DNA of 64,000 nt from Methanobrevibacter sp. V74 (GTDB lineage: Archaea > Methanobacteriota > Methanobacteria > Methanobacteriales > Methanobacteriaceae). The notes under the pieces are model-generated. The model was not told where the DNA came from, made no database searches, and saw only the letters and a program-made list of their open reading frames with translations. The DNA lies in contig NZ_CAUJAN010000001.1 in assembly GCF_963082495.1 (NCBI RefSeq), positions 310,001 to 374,000 on the forward strand. The letters are read 5' to 3'. This document shows, one piece after another, positions 49,451 to 57,309 of this stretch. Position 1 is the stretch's first letter. Each line of letters opens with the position of its first letter. The translations under genes were made by a program, and so were the position numbers.

Positions 49451-50515
49451 CAGGATGGGACATGACTCTCATTAATTTTTAAAATTTTTTTTTCGCTTAT
49501 TTTTTTCCTTTAATTTTATATACTATGAAGTACAATCTTTTATTATAAATATTAATATTTATGGTTGTTTTATTTATGGTTTTAAAAGATGATACTATTA
49601 ATCAGACTATGTTGGTGCCTATGGACTTGAGTAATTTGATTCCTGAAGGTCATCCGTGTTATTTTATTAAAAGTCTGGTTGATCAAATTGATTGTTCCGA
49701 AGCTAACAAGGAGTTTCGTGATAAGCCTGGTGAACCTGCTTATCCTCGTGAAATATTGCTTAGGATTGATTTTAATGAGTGTTTTTGATGGTGAATTGTC
49801 TTCTCCTAATTGAGAGAAGAACAAGAACTGAATATTGCTTATATGTACTTTAGCAGGCATGCAAAAGCCAGTTTATAGGGACAATTTTATAAGATTCAAA
49901 TTGGATTATACCTGATTTAATTGATGAAGCTTTTAAAACAACTTTTAAAGATTTGCAGGGTGTTCGCCAAAAGTAATTTTTTTGATGCAAATTTTTCTTT
50001 GTTTTTGAATTAAAGTAGTTTTAATCAGTTTCAAAAATTAATTTTAGATTTTTGGCGGACACCCTGCAAAAGAAAAAAAATCCGCCATTTAGAGTTTTAG
50101 ATGGAACTAAAGTAAAAACATCTTTAAAAAATAATAACCAATGAACAACAATTAAAAATAATCATGGAAAGAACACTTGGAAGAAAAGTATTATAAATTG
50201 GATCAAGAAGAAGATTTGGAATTGGGCGATGAATCTGGAAAAATTAGTGTTCCTGAATCATATTAACAAACAAAGAAAAATTCCAAAAAAAAGACAGTAA
50301 GAGAAAATCAATAAAAAAAATCCTTTGAAAAAATGATGGAGACCAAAGATAAATTGAGAGCTTTAAGTAAAAAAAACCTCTTAAAACAATCCAGAAGAAA
50401 AATCCTGAAAAAAAAATTTACAAAAAAGCTTGAAAACACTCGAAGAAAAGCTTAAAGAATCCTGGAAAAAATGATGTAATTAAGTATAAATGACCCAGAT
50501 TCAAATCTTAAAATA
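49451..50515 (+). mobile_element. IS1182-like fragment, transposase N-terminal part, MITE-interrupted
   Basis: It starts with CAGGATGGGACATGACTCTC, the other end of the same IS, and reads rightwards. The transposase opens at 49561 (MVVLFMVLKDDTINQTMLVP, SLVDQIDCSEANKEFRDKPG, EPAYPREILLRI), then frameshifts. A 107-bp MITE is inserted at 49958. The fragment ends near 50515, at the point corresponding to ~15785 of the first copy, so the last third is missing. Confidence 0.7.
49958..50064 (+). mobile_element. 107-bp MITE related to the IS1182-family element, TSD TGCA
   Basis: The ends are GGGTGTTCGCCAAAA and TTTTGGCGGACACCC, matching the ends of the IS at 35075-36855. TGCA is duplicated on both sides (49954-49957, 50065-50068). 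The uninterrupted IS1182-like copy near 16220 shows the empty site, GATTTGCAAAAG. It has no coding capacity and was probably moved by the full-length IS. Confidence 0.85.
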
Positions 50516-50521
50516 AACTCC

Positions 50522-50542
50522 AATTGAAACCGGAGTTTTTAG
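50522..50542 (+). terminator. Hairpin at the end of the mobile island
   Basis: ACTCC, loop AATTGAAACC, GGAGT followed by TTTT. It is a short hairpin with a T tract at the boundary between the decayed IS and core sequence. Confidence 0.35.
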
Positions 50543-50656
50543 TTAGTTCCTGTGTATTAACGAACTTGAAATATTTCTTTTAATTGTTTTTAAAAATAGC
50601 TAAAAATAATCAGGATAGTCTAAAATTTAAAATTGTGGATTTAAAAAAATAAAATG

Positions 50657-50675
50657 GGAGAATATTTAATTCTCC
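50657..50675 (-). terminator. Terminator of the small membrane-protein gene
   Basis: Perfect 7-bp inverted repeat GGAGAAT, loop ATTTA, ATTCTCC. On the minus strand it is followed by CATTTTATTTTTTT. It begins 5 bp past the stop codon of the 37-codon gene, as an intrinsic terminator would. Confidence 0.75.
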
Positions 50676-50679
50676 TTGT

Positions 50680-50793
50680 TTAAATTGAAATAATTAATGC
50701 AAGAATTAATGGCATAATTAAGGTTATATAAGCCACTAAAATCACTACATCAATGTCGTTTAAATTTTTAGGAATATTATCTTCAATATTCAT
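50680..50793 (-). CDS. 37-residue single-helix membrane protein
   Basis: ATG 50793 (minus strand) encodes MNIEDNIPKNLNDIDVVILV followed by AYITLIMPLILALIISI and TAA. That is a short acidic N terminus and one hydrophobic helix. The gene is followed at once by a perfect terminator hairpin and is divergent from mptG with its own AT-rich upstream region. A dedicated terminator and clean helix support a real small gene. I recognise no family and no partner. Confidence 0.55.
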   Translation of the reverse strand: MNIEDNIPKNLNDIDVVILVAYITLIMPLILALIISI

Positions 50794-50864
50794 AATTCTA
50801 ATTTCTCATAAGTAGTATAAAATATTTTTTATTTTTCTTAAAGTTCAATTGAAATATTTAAAAA

Positions 50865-50876
50865 GTATATATAAAT
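50865..50876 (+). promoter_or_regulatory. TATA box of mptG
   Basis: GTATATATAAAT lies ~49 bp before the mptG start. Transcription would begin near 50900, giving a short leader containing GAGGAAGTGA (50911-50920) as ribosome site. Confidence 0.6.
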
Positions 50877-50924
50877 TCAAATACAAATATTAAAAAAGAC
50901 ATTATTAATTGAGGAAGTGAAAAA

Positions 50925-51908
50925 ATGATAATTAAAGCACCTTCAAGAATACATATGTCCCTTATTGATATGAATGGGTCATATAGAAGAGTCGATGGTG
51001 GTATTGGGCTTGCTTTACAAGAGCCGCAATTCATCTTAGAAATTCAAAAAACAGAAAGCGGTGTAACACTTGAATTTTCAGATGAGGTTACAGATGAAGA
51101 AGCAATCGAAGAATGTAGAATAAAAATCCCTGAAGCGGCTAAAGCGGCTATGGATTATTTCAATATCGATTCTGGATTCCATTTTATCGTACATCAAACA
51201 TATCCTCCACATTCTGGTTTTGGAAGTGGAACCCAAATTTCTATTTCAGCTGCTCATTTGATTACTGAAACTATGGGTATTGAAGTAGAAAGTCGTGAAT
51301 TAAGCAGTATTGTTGGAAGAGGAGGAACCTCTGGTATTGGTACTTATACTCATGATTTAGGAGGATTTATTCTAGATGGTGGGCACAGTAAAGAAGAAAA
51401 ACCATTGTTTTTACCATCTGGTGCATCTGAAGCAAAACCAGCAACTTTAATTGCAAGATATGACTTTCCTGAAGAATGGAACATTTTAATAGCTATTCCT
51501 GAAATTGAAAAACATATGGAAGGGGATGATGAAGTAGATGTTTTCCAAACTTATTGCCCTCTTCCAAAAGAGGAAGTAGAACAAGTATCTCACTTAATTT
51601 TAATGAATCTTGTTCCATTTATGATCGAAAAAGATATTAAAAACTTTGGTTGGTCTATAAGTCAACTTCAAAATGTAGGTTTTAATAAATTGGAACATTC
51701 TCTTGATGATAGTTACTTGCCTACAATGAAAGCTATTGAAGATGCCGGCGCATACGGTGTAGGAATTAGCTCATTTGGTCCGGTTTTATATACTATTTTT
51801 GATGAATCAAATGAATTCATTGTAGAAAAGACCAGAGAAATCATCGGGGATAATGGTACTGTATTTGTCACTAAAGCTCAAAATCATGGATTTGTTATTG
51901 AAAAATAA
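50925..51908 (+). CDS. mptG: Beta-ribofuranosylaminobenzene 5'-phosphate synthase
   Basis: This 327-residue GHMP-superfamily enzyme condenses 4-hydroxybenzoate (or aminobenzoate) with PRPP, releasing CO2 and PPi. It is the committed step to the arylamine part of tetrahydromethanopterin. It begins with IIKAPSRIHMSLIDMNGSYRRVDGGIGLAL and has the GHMP glycine-rich loop PPHSGFGSGTQISISAAH. The conserved RGGTSGIGTYTH and GVGISSFGPVLYT motifs also match archaeal RFAP synthases. Length is normal. A TATA box and GAGG ribosome site precede it; rnhA follows 37 bp later. Confidence 0.93.
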   Translation: MIIKAPSRIHMSLIDMNGSYRRVDGGIGLALQEPQFILEIQKTESGVTLEFSDEVTDEEAIEECRIKIPEAAKAAMDYFNIDSGFHFIVHQTYPPHSGFGSGTQISISAAHLITETMGIEVESRELSSIVGRGGTSGIGTYTHDLGGFILDGGHSKEEKPLFLPSGASEAKPATLIARYDFPEEWNILIAIPEIEKHMEGDDEVDVFQTYCPLPKEEVEQVSHLILMNLVPFMIEKDIKNFGWSISQLQNVGFNKLEHSLDDSYLPTMKAIEDAGAYGVGISSFGPVLYTIFDESNEFIVEKTREIIGDNGTVFVTKAQNHGFVIEK

Positions 51909-51945
51909 CATTTCTAAACTTTTTTTATTTTAAGGAGAACCGTTT

Positions 51946-52485
51946 ATGGATTGTTATGCTTATTATACTGATGGTGCTGCAACAATGAAGAATAAAAATG
52001 GCAAATATCTTCGTGAAGCTGGTGGTTGGGCATTTATTTTACTAAAAAATGGTAAAGAAGTATCAAGACAATCTGGGGGTTGTCCATTAACTACTAACAA
52101 TGAAATGGAATTATATGCAATTTATGCTTCAATGAGAGATTTTTTAGATAATTCTAATTATGGTGATTTGGTCGAAATTTATTCTGATTCTTCATATTGT
52201 ATAGATATTTTTACAAAATGGGCTGTAAACTGGCAGAAAAAGGGTTGGACGAAATCTGATAATAAACCTATTAAAAATTTAGAGATTATTAAAGAAATTT
52301 GGGATTTAATGGCAGATATTGGTTCTAATTTGACTTTTAAAAAAGTAAAAGGTCATTCTAATAATAAATTAAATAATATGGTCGATAAACTTGCTGTTGG
52401 AGCTAAAAAAATAGCGAAAAATACAGGAAAAACAATTGGTTATAATCAAAAACCAGATAAATTACTTGGAAATAAACAAAATTAA
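51946..52485 (+). CDS. rnhA: Ribonuclease HI
   Basis: This 179-residue type 1 RNase H cuts the RNA strand of RNA:DNA hybrids. The four catalytic carboxylates are visible by comparison with E. coli RNase HI: D9 (YYTDGAA), E55 (TTNNEMELYA), D81 (YSDSSYC) and D147 (NNMVDKLAV). KVKGHSNNKLNN precedes the last Asp. The basic handle helix region KWAVNWQKKGWTKSDNKPIKN is present. The C-terminal ~25 residues are a Lys/Asn-rich tail. AAGGAGAACC is the ribosome site. It is probably co-transcribed with mptG. Confidence 0.92.
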   Translation: MDCYAYYTDGAATMKNKNGKYLREAGGWAFILLKNGKEVSRQSGGCPLTTNNEMELYAIYASMRDFLDNSNYGDLVEIYSDSSYCIDIFTKWAVNWQKKGWTKSDNKPIKNLEIIKEIWDLMADIGSNLTFKKVKGHSNNKLNNMVDKLAVGAKKIAKNTGKTIGYNQKPDKLLGNKQN

Positions 52486-52820
52486 TCTATAAAATTGGAA
52501 TCAAGAGATATGTTAAATTCCATTTTTTTAGATTTATATATGTCTTAATGAGCTTATATTTCAAATCCTCTAATATCGCAACAATCTTTTTGAGGGCATA
52601 TACGAAGAATGGATGAAAAGCGTAATATCTCTAATAAAGGATATTCGACAAAATAAACTATTATGGAAGTACAAAACTTTAAAACAAAGAATCTACTCAA
52701 TGATGCACTATAATAATATTTACAAAACAATCCAAGTATTTTAAATGAAGTCTAAAGGGGTTTGTTTTTCAATATTTTTTAAAAGAATAAGGAATTTTAA
52801 AAAAAGAAGAGGTATGAAGC
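52486..52820. other. Intergenic region with a short unidentified ORF remnant
   Basis: About 50 codons are open on the plus strand near 52590-52743, reading EGIYEEWMKSVISLIKDIRQ, then NKLLWKYKTLKQRIYSMMHY and a TAA, without a convincing start. It is charged and helical and I do not recognise it; it looks like a gene remnant. The rest is AT-rich spacer between converging genes. Confidence 0.4.
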
Positions 52821-53252
52821 TTATAATTTATAAACTTCTTGAGCCGGTACGATTTTAATGTTATTTTCCGTTAAAATGGAAATTAATTTATCAATATTAT
52901 CAGCATGTAATAATAAAATGGCCTTATTGGATTTATCATGTGAAAATGCATAAAGGTATTCTAAATCAATTGAATTTTCTTTAATAATTTCCAGGATGCT
53001 AGCTAAACCTCCTGGTGCATCATTCATTTCAACTCCAATGATTTCAGTTATTTTAACTAAAAAGTTATTTTCTTCAAGAGCTTGTTTACCTTTTTCTGGA
53101 TTGTCAACAACAAGTCTTAAAATTCCAAATTCAGAAGTATCTGCCATGCACATTGCTCTAATATTAACATTTGCAACAGTTAACACTTCTAAAGGTTTTG
53201 ATAAACTTCCCATTTTATTTTGTAAAAATATTGATAATTGTTTGATTTTCAT
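52821..53252 (-). CDS. Tandem ACT-domain protein
   Basis: This 143-residue protein is composed of two ACT domains (residues ~3-70: IKQLSIFLQNKMGSLSKPLE then ANVNIRAMCMADTSEFGILR; residues ~70-140: EIIGVEMNDAPGGLASILEI then NSIDLEYLYAFSHDKSNKAI). ACT domains bind amino acids and regulate metabolic enzymes. It sits 8 bp behind the PaaK-like ligase, with GGTGAT before its ATG. This pairing is common in archaea, where the ACT protein may sense aromatic amino acids. Confidence 0.88.
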   Translation of the reverse strand: MKIKQLSIFLQNKMGSLSKPLEVLTVANVNIRAMCMADTSEFGILRLVVDNPEKGKQALEENNFLVKITEIIGVEMNDAPGGLASILEIIKENSIDLEYLYAFSHDKSNKAILLLHADNIDKLISILTENNIKIVPAQEVYKL

Positions 53253-53260
53253 ATTATCAC

Positions 53261-54562
53261 CTAATGCAAGTTTCTTTTATCAATTACTCTTTTTGCTTTA
53301 CCTTCAAATCTTGGTAAGGTTTTTGGTTCTACTAATGTTATTTTCATTCTGATTCCTGTTTCATTTTCTATCGATTTAGCGATTTTTGTTTGAATTGCCA
53401 TCATTTCTTTAACACCATCAAAGAAAATATCTTTTGATGCTTCTACTTTAACTTCGATTTCATCTAAGGTTTCAGGTCTTGTAACTATAATCATATAATG
53501 AGGCTCTGCATCACCAACTTTAAGCAATGCTTTTTCAATTTGTGATGGGAAAATAGCTACTCCTTTAACTTTAATCATATCGTCAGATCTGCCGGTAATT
53601 CTATTTATTCTTCCATGTGTTCTTCCACATCCACATTTTTCATAAGTAATTTTAGTTAAATCTTTAGTTCTAAATCTAATAACAGGCATTCCTTCACGTT
53701 CAAGATTAGTTAAAACTAATTCTCCAGGTTGATTTTCTCCTAAAACTTTTTCAGTGTTGGGATCAATAATTTCTGGATAGTAAATATCTTCCGCAACATG
53801 TAAACCTTCTTGTTGACTGCATTCTACTCCAACGCCAGGTCCCATGAGTTCAGTTAAACCATAGATGTTGTATGCTTTTGCACCGAAGAGTTCTTCTACT
53901 CTTTGCCTTATCTCTTCAGTCCATCCTTCAGCTCCAAATCCAATAGCTTTAATGCCTAGTTCTTTTGGGTCAATTCCATCTTCAAGGGCAACTTCAGCAA
54001 GGTGGATTCCATAGGATGGTGTAAAAATTAAACCTGTTGTTCCAAAATCGCTCATAATTTCATTTTGTCTGCGAGTTTGTCCTGTTGAAATTGGAATAAT
54101 TGCTGCTCCGACCTTGTGTGAACCGTAGTGAACTCCAAAACCTCCGGTAAACATTCCATATCCGTGAGTATTTTGTAAAATATCATTTTCACCAATGCCC
54201 ATCATGGTAAGTCCGCGAGCAATGGTTTCAGCCCAGGTATCTAAATCTTTTTCTGTGTAGCCTGAAACTACAGGTTTGCCGGTTGTACCTGAAGAGGAAT
54301 GTAGTTCTTTAATTTCACTCATGTCTACTGCAAAAAGTCCAAATGGATAACTTTCCCTTAAATCATCTTTTGTTATAAATGGTATTTTTTCAATATCTTT
54401 TAAAGTTTGAATATCTTCAGGATAAACTTCTGCTTCACTGTATTTCTTGTTATAGTATGGTATTTTTTCAAATGCTCTTTTTACAGTCGCTTTAAGTTTT
54501 TTTAATTGTAATTCTTCAAGATCCTGTCTTGACATAGTTTCGATTTCTTCATTCCAAAACAT
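53261..54562 (-). CDS. paaK: Phenylacetate-CoA ligase family enzyme
   Basis: This ~433-residue adenylate-forming ligase activates aryl-acetates with ATP and CoA; related methanogen proteins include coenzyme F390 synthetase. Motifs: the P-loop-like SSSGTTGKPVVSGYT, YGLTELMGPGVG, RFRTKDLTKITYEKCGCGR, TGRSDDMIKVKGVAIFPSQIE, and the C-terminal lysine region LPRFEGKAKRVIDKR. In Methanobacteriales such ligases, together with indolepyruvate ferredoxin oxidoreductase, let cells make aromatic amino acids from imported aryl acids; that partner is not in this window. Start chosen at 54562 (MFWNEEIETMS) because GAGG lies 6 bp upstream, within the four-codon extension from ATG 54574. Confidence 0.87.
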   Translation of the reverse strand: MFWNEEIETMSRQDLEELQLKKLKATVKRAFEKIPYYNKKYSEAEVYPEDIQTLKDIEKIPFITKDDLRESYPFGLFAVDMSEIKELHSSSGTTGKPVVSGYTEKDLDTWAETIARGLTMMGIGENDILQNTHGYGMFTGGFGVHYGSHKVGAAIIPISTGQTRRQNEIMSDFGTTGLIFTPSYGIHLAEVALEDGIDPKELGIKAIGFGAEGWTEEIRQRVEELFGAKAYNIYGLTELMGPGVGVECSQQEGLHVAEDIYYPEIIDPNTEKVLGENQPGELVLTNLEREGMPVIRFRTKDLTKITYEKCGCGRTHGRINRITGRSDDMIKVKGVAIFPSQIEKALLKVGDAEPHYMIIVTRPETLDEIEVKVEASKDIFFDGVKEMMAIQTKIAKSIENETGIRMKITLVEPKTLPRFEGKAKRVIDKRNLH

Positions 54563-54756
54563 TGTTTGCCTCATTTAATTTTTAATATAATAATCTATTT
54601 TGTTTTTCTAACATTAAAACTTTCAGTTATCCTTAACGTTAATACATTTTTTCATTTTGTTAATTTGGTTTTTCGTGTTGTTTTTTCAAAAACTTTTAAT
54701 AATGTTATATTTAATATAATATTGATGATATGTTCTTGACATATCGCAGTTTGATA

Positions 54757-54772
54757 AAATTTTATATATTTT
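54757..54772 (+). promoter_or_regulatory. TATA-like element before the DUF2162 gene
   Basis: AAATTTTATATATTTT lies about 60-70 bp before ATG 54829, which itself has TGGAGAATTTACT as ribosome site. It would drive the DUF2162-ExbB-DUF2149 operon. Confidence 0.45.
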
Positions 54773-54828
54773 ATTGATTAATATTAAATTGTAATTAATT
54801 AATTTTAATTTATTATGGAGAATTTACT

Positions 54829-55539
54829 ATGGATATGATGAGTGTTTTATGGCAGGTTGGAATCTTTGCGTCTGTTTTAGTTTTTGGAATTAAGATAGGA
54901 CTCGCTTCAGGATTGGCTAATTTGCCTAAAAAATTATTTACCGTAATTTGCATTGCTTATGGTGGAGGTGTTGTGCTTATTTCTGCTATTGCTTCACTTT
55001 ACTCTGAACAGTTAGTTCAAGCAATCTACAGTTATAATACAATATTTTACATTATGATGGCATCAATAATGATTATTGCAGGATTATTCACAATAAGAGA
55101 GTGGAAAATACATGATAAAAATACTTCAACTGCAACTTCTTTAGCTATTATTGCTCCTTGTCCTTGTTGTTTTGGTTCAATTATTGCAAGTGTTTTAATT
55201 GTTGCACCAACAATTGGGGTTAGTTCTCTTAATTTAAGTTGGTATGCTGCTGGAGCACTTGTTGCTGTGATGATTGTAACTTATTTTGCATCAAATACTA
55301 TTGTTAAAGTTATTAACAGGCCTTATCCTATTGTTTTAGGTAATTTCATGTTATTGCTTGGTGCATATTTCTTACTTTCAGCAATTGTTATACCAAATAT
55401 TGCGGGAGCATTATCAAAAACAACAAGTCCAATTACAATGAGTTCTCCTCAAGACTTACTCATGATAGTCATAGCATTTGCTATTTTACTATTTTGCGGT
55501 ATGGTTTTAACTAAAAGAGGTAAAAGTATTTTAGAATAG
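54829..55539 (+). CDS. DUF2162 family predicted transporter
   Basis: This 236-residue polytopic membrane protein has about seven hydrophobic helices. A PCPCCFGS motif (IIAPCPCCFGSIIASVLIV) lies in a membrane segment near residue 110; its cysteines could bind a metal. A loop with charged residues (IREWKIHDKNTS) precedes it. The family is described only as a predicted transporter. It is followed 9 bp later by an ExbB-like gene and then a DUF2149 gene. The set is conserved in methanogens and suggests proton-motive-force-driven transport; the cargo is unknown. Confidence 0.8.
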   Translation: MDMMSVLWQVGIFASVLVFGIKIGLASGLANLPKKLFTVICIAYGGGVVLISAIASLYSEQLVQAIYSYNTIFYIMMASIMIIAGLFTIREWKIHDKNTSTATSLAIIAPCPCCFGSIIASVLIVAPTIGVSSLNLSWYAAGALVAVMIVTYFASNTIVKVINRPYPIVLGNFMLLLGAYFLLSAIVIPNIAGALSKTTSPITMSSPQDLLMIVIAFAILLFCGMVLTKRGKSILE

Positions 55540-55548
55540 GTGAAAAAT

Positions 55549-56193
55549 ATGGCTTTAAATATACCGGGTGGAGAGTTTTTAACAGGTTCTCTTGATGTGA
55601 TATCCCAGAGTTTGACAATACCAGTTTTGATTATTTTAATTGTTATTGTTATCATTTCCATTATTACATTAGGTGGGGCTATTGCAGAATATACATCAAG
55701 ACGTAAAGTTCCAATTGGAACCATAAGAGATTTAATATATGATATTAATGCTACAGATTCTATTGAATCATTAAAAAATGTAATTTCAAATGCTAAAATT
55801 CCTAAATCACAAAAAAAAGTTTTACTTGAAATAGCTTCTTCAAGTGAACTTGGTGATACTTCCAGAGAAGCTTTAGCACGTAAATTATTCGAGTTTGAAG
55901 AAGAAAAAACTATGAATACTTTACAAAATACTGATATTATTACTCGTATTGGACCAACATTAGGGTTAATGGGTACTTTAATTCCAATGGGTCCTGGTCT
56001 TGCAGCATTAGGTGCGGGAGATATTAATACATTGGCATCATCCTTAACAGTTGCATTTAACACTACTATTGTAGGTATTGGTTCAGGTGCATTATGTTAC
56101 GTTATTGGAAAAATCCGTTCCGGATGGTATGATAGATACTTATCAGATTTAGATGCTTTAATTGACACAGTATTAGATAAAATGAATGAATAG
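55549..56193 (+). CDS. MotA/TolQ/ExbB-type proton channel protein
   Basis: This 214-residue protein has an N-terminal membrane helix (LTIPVLIILIVIVIISIITL), a long cytoplasmic domain (residues ~45-125), then two helices. The family signature is ITRIGPTLGLMGTLIPMGPGLAALGAGDIN and SLTVAFNTTIVGIGSGALCYV. ExbB/TolQ/MotA proteins form pentameric proton channels around a single-helix partner and transmit force. The partner is probably the DUF2149 protein encoded just downstream. ATG 55549 is used; an in-frame GTG lies 9 bp earlier. Confidence 0.87.
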   Translation: MALNIPGGEFLTGSLDVISQSLTIPVLIILIVIVIISIITLGGAIAEYTSRRKVPIGTIRDLIYDINATDSIESLKNVISNAKIPKSQKKVLLEIASSSELGDTSREALARKLFEFEEEKTMNTLQNTDIITRIGPTLGLMGTLIPMGPGLAALGAGDINTLASSLTVAFNTTIVGIGSGALCYVIGKIRSGWYDRYLSDLDALIDTVLDKMNE

Positions 56194-56200
56194 TGGTTTT

Positions 56201-56521
56201 ATGGTAAGAAAACATAGTAGACGTAGGTCTAAACGTGTCGAAGAAGACCCGATGACTGGTACATCTAACCTTGTAGATGCGATGCTGGTTATTGCAGTTG
56301 GTTTTTTAGTTTTTGTTATCATAAGTTGGAACATGCAAGCTATGATTGATCCGGACCATAATGTTCAAGAACAAATGCAGAAACAAATGACTGAAGTAGA
56401 CCAAGGTCAACAATTAAACGAGACTCCAGACACTTCAAATAGTTCTGGTCAAGGTTATACTGAAATGGGTAAAGTTTATAAAGACCCCGCTACAGGTAAG
56501 CTGATAATGGTGGAGGGCTAA
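56201..56521 (+). CDS. DUF2149 protein, ExbD-like partner
   Basis: This 106-residue protein has a basic N terminus (MVRKHSRRRSKRVEED), then one membrane helix (SNLVDAMLVIAVGFLVFVII) and a polar outer part ending GKVYKDPATGKLIMVEG. The NLVDAMLVIAVGF segment has an Asp at the start of the helix, as ExbD/TolR/MotB have for proton coupling. Position after the ExbB-like gene (8 bp gap) supports a motor complex. An ATG at 56186 overlaps the upstream stop; ATG 56201 is preferred. Its stop codon sits in the loop of a terminator hairpin. Confidence 0.8.
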   Translation: MVRKHSRRRSKRVEEDPMTGTSNLVDAMLVIAVGFLVFVIISWNMQAMIDPDHNVQEQMQKQMTEVDQGQQLNETPDTSNSSGQGYTEMGKVYKDPATGKLIMVEG

Positions 56522-56548
56522 GCCTTCCACATATAACTTTTTTTCTTT
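56510..56548 (+). terminator. Terminator containing the DUF2149 stop codon in its loop
   Basis: GTGGAGGGC, loop TAA, GCCTTCCAC (one G-T pair) followed by ATATAACTTTTTTTC. The 9-bp stem overlaps the last codons of the gene, and the three-base loop is the stop codon. Confidence 0.75.
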
Positions 56549-56621
56549 TTTTAACCGATTATTTTATAAACTTGTTTTTCTAAATGTAATATTTATTAAT
56601 TTTTTAATGGTGTTTTTTAAT

Positions 56622-56939
56622 ATGGAATTCTGTCCTGATTGTGGTGCAATGTTAATGCCTAAAAAAGGCAAAATCAAATGTAAATGTGGATATGGGAAAA
56701 ATTTAACTAAAAATGATATTGAAGAGCAATATACATTTGAAGGAGATAAAAATCCTCAATTTAAAGTCATTGTGACTGACAATAAAAATGTTGCACTCCC
56801 AACTACAAAAATAACATGTTATAAATGTGGGGGGACAAAAGGTTATTGGTGGACAGTGCAAACAAGATCTGCTGATGAAGCGCCAACTAATTTTATCCGT
56901 TGTGCAAAGTGCGGAAATACTTGGCGAAGTTCTAATTAG
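56622..56939 (+). CDS. tfs: Transcription factor S (TFS), RNA cleavage factor
   Basis: This 105-residue archaeal TFIIS/RpoM homologue restarts stalled RNA polymerase by stimulating transcript cleavage. The N-terminal zinc ribbon is FCPDCGAMLMPKKGKIKCKC. The C-terminal TFIIS-type ribbon is CYKCGGTKGYWWTVQTRSAD then EAPTNFIRCAKCGNTWR, including the acidic D-E pair at the tip that reaches the active site. ATG 56622 starts the standard MEFCPDCG sequence; an in-frame ATG 15 bp upstream is less likely. Confidence 0.94.
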   Translation: MEFCPDCGAMLMPKKGKIKCKCGYGKNLTKNDIEEQYTFEGDKNPQFKVIVTDNKNVALPTTKITCYKCGGTKGYWWTVQTRSADEAPTNFIRCAKCGNTWRSSN

Positions 56940-57309
56940 AAATGCCTTGTTTTCATGATAGTTTATCAATTGTAAAATTGTTATGCTTAATGTTAACTTC
57001 TCCATTAATTAAGGGCCTTTGTCTTTTTAAATAATTTAAACTTTGATAAATGCTGGGATAAAAGTATACAATGTCTTGCAAGGATATACCAATATTTTAT
57101 GGACCGGGCTGAAAAAGATAAACCTGAATGTGAACGTTATGATGCAATCGCAAAACCATTAGCACTTGCACCATGCGCTTCTGATGGACATATTGTTTTT
57201 TTAAAATGTGTTGGTATTTATCAACTAAAAATGAATGCGTGTTTTTAAATTTAAGAAAGAGGAATGTTTCGAAATTAATTTATACTATTTGGGATATAAA
57301 GTATGACTA
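56940..57309. other. Intergenic region with an unidentified 50-codon ORF
   Basis: From ATG 57100 the sequence encodes MDRAEKDKPECERYDAIAKP and LALAPCASDGHIVFLKCVGI, ending NACF and TAA at ~57248. The frame is open upstream as well (KCWDKSIQCLARIYQYF), so it may be the tail of a lost gene. Cysteines are frequent, but I do not recognise a family. The rest is AT-rich. Confidence 0.4.
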
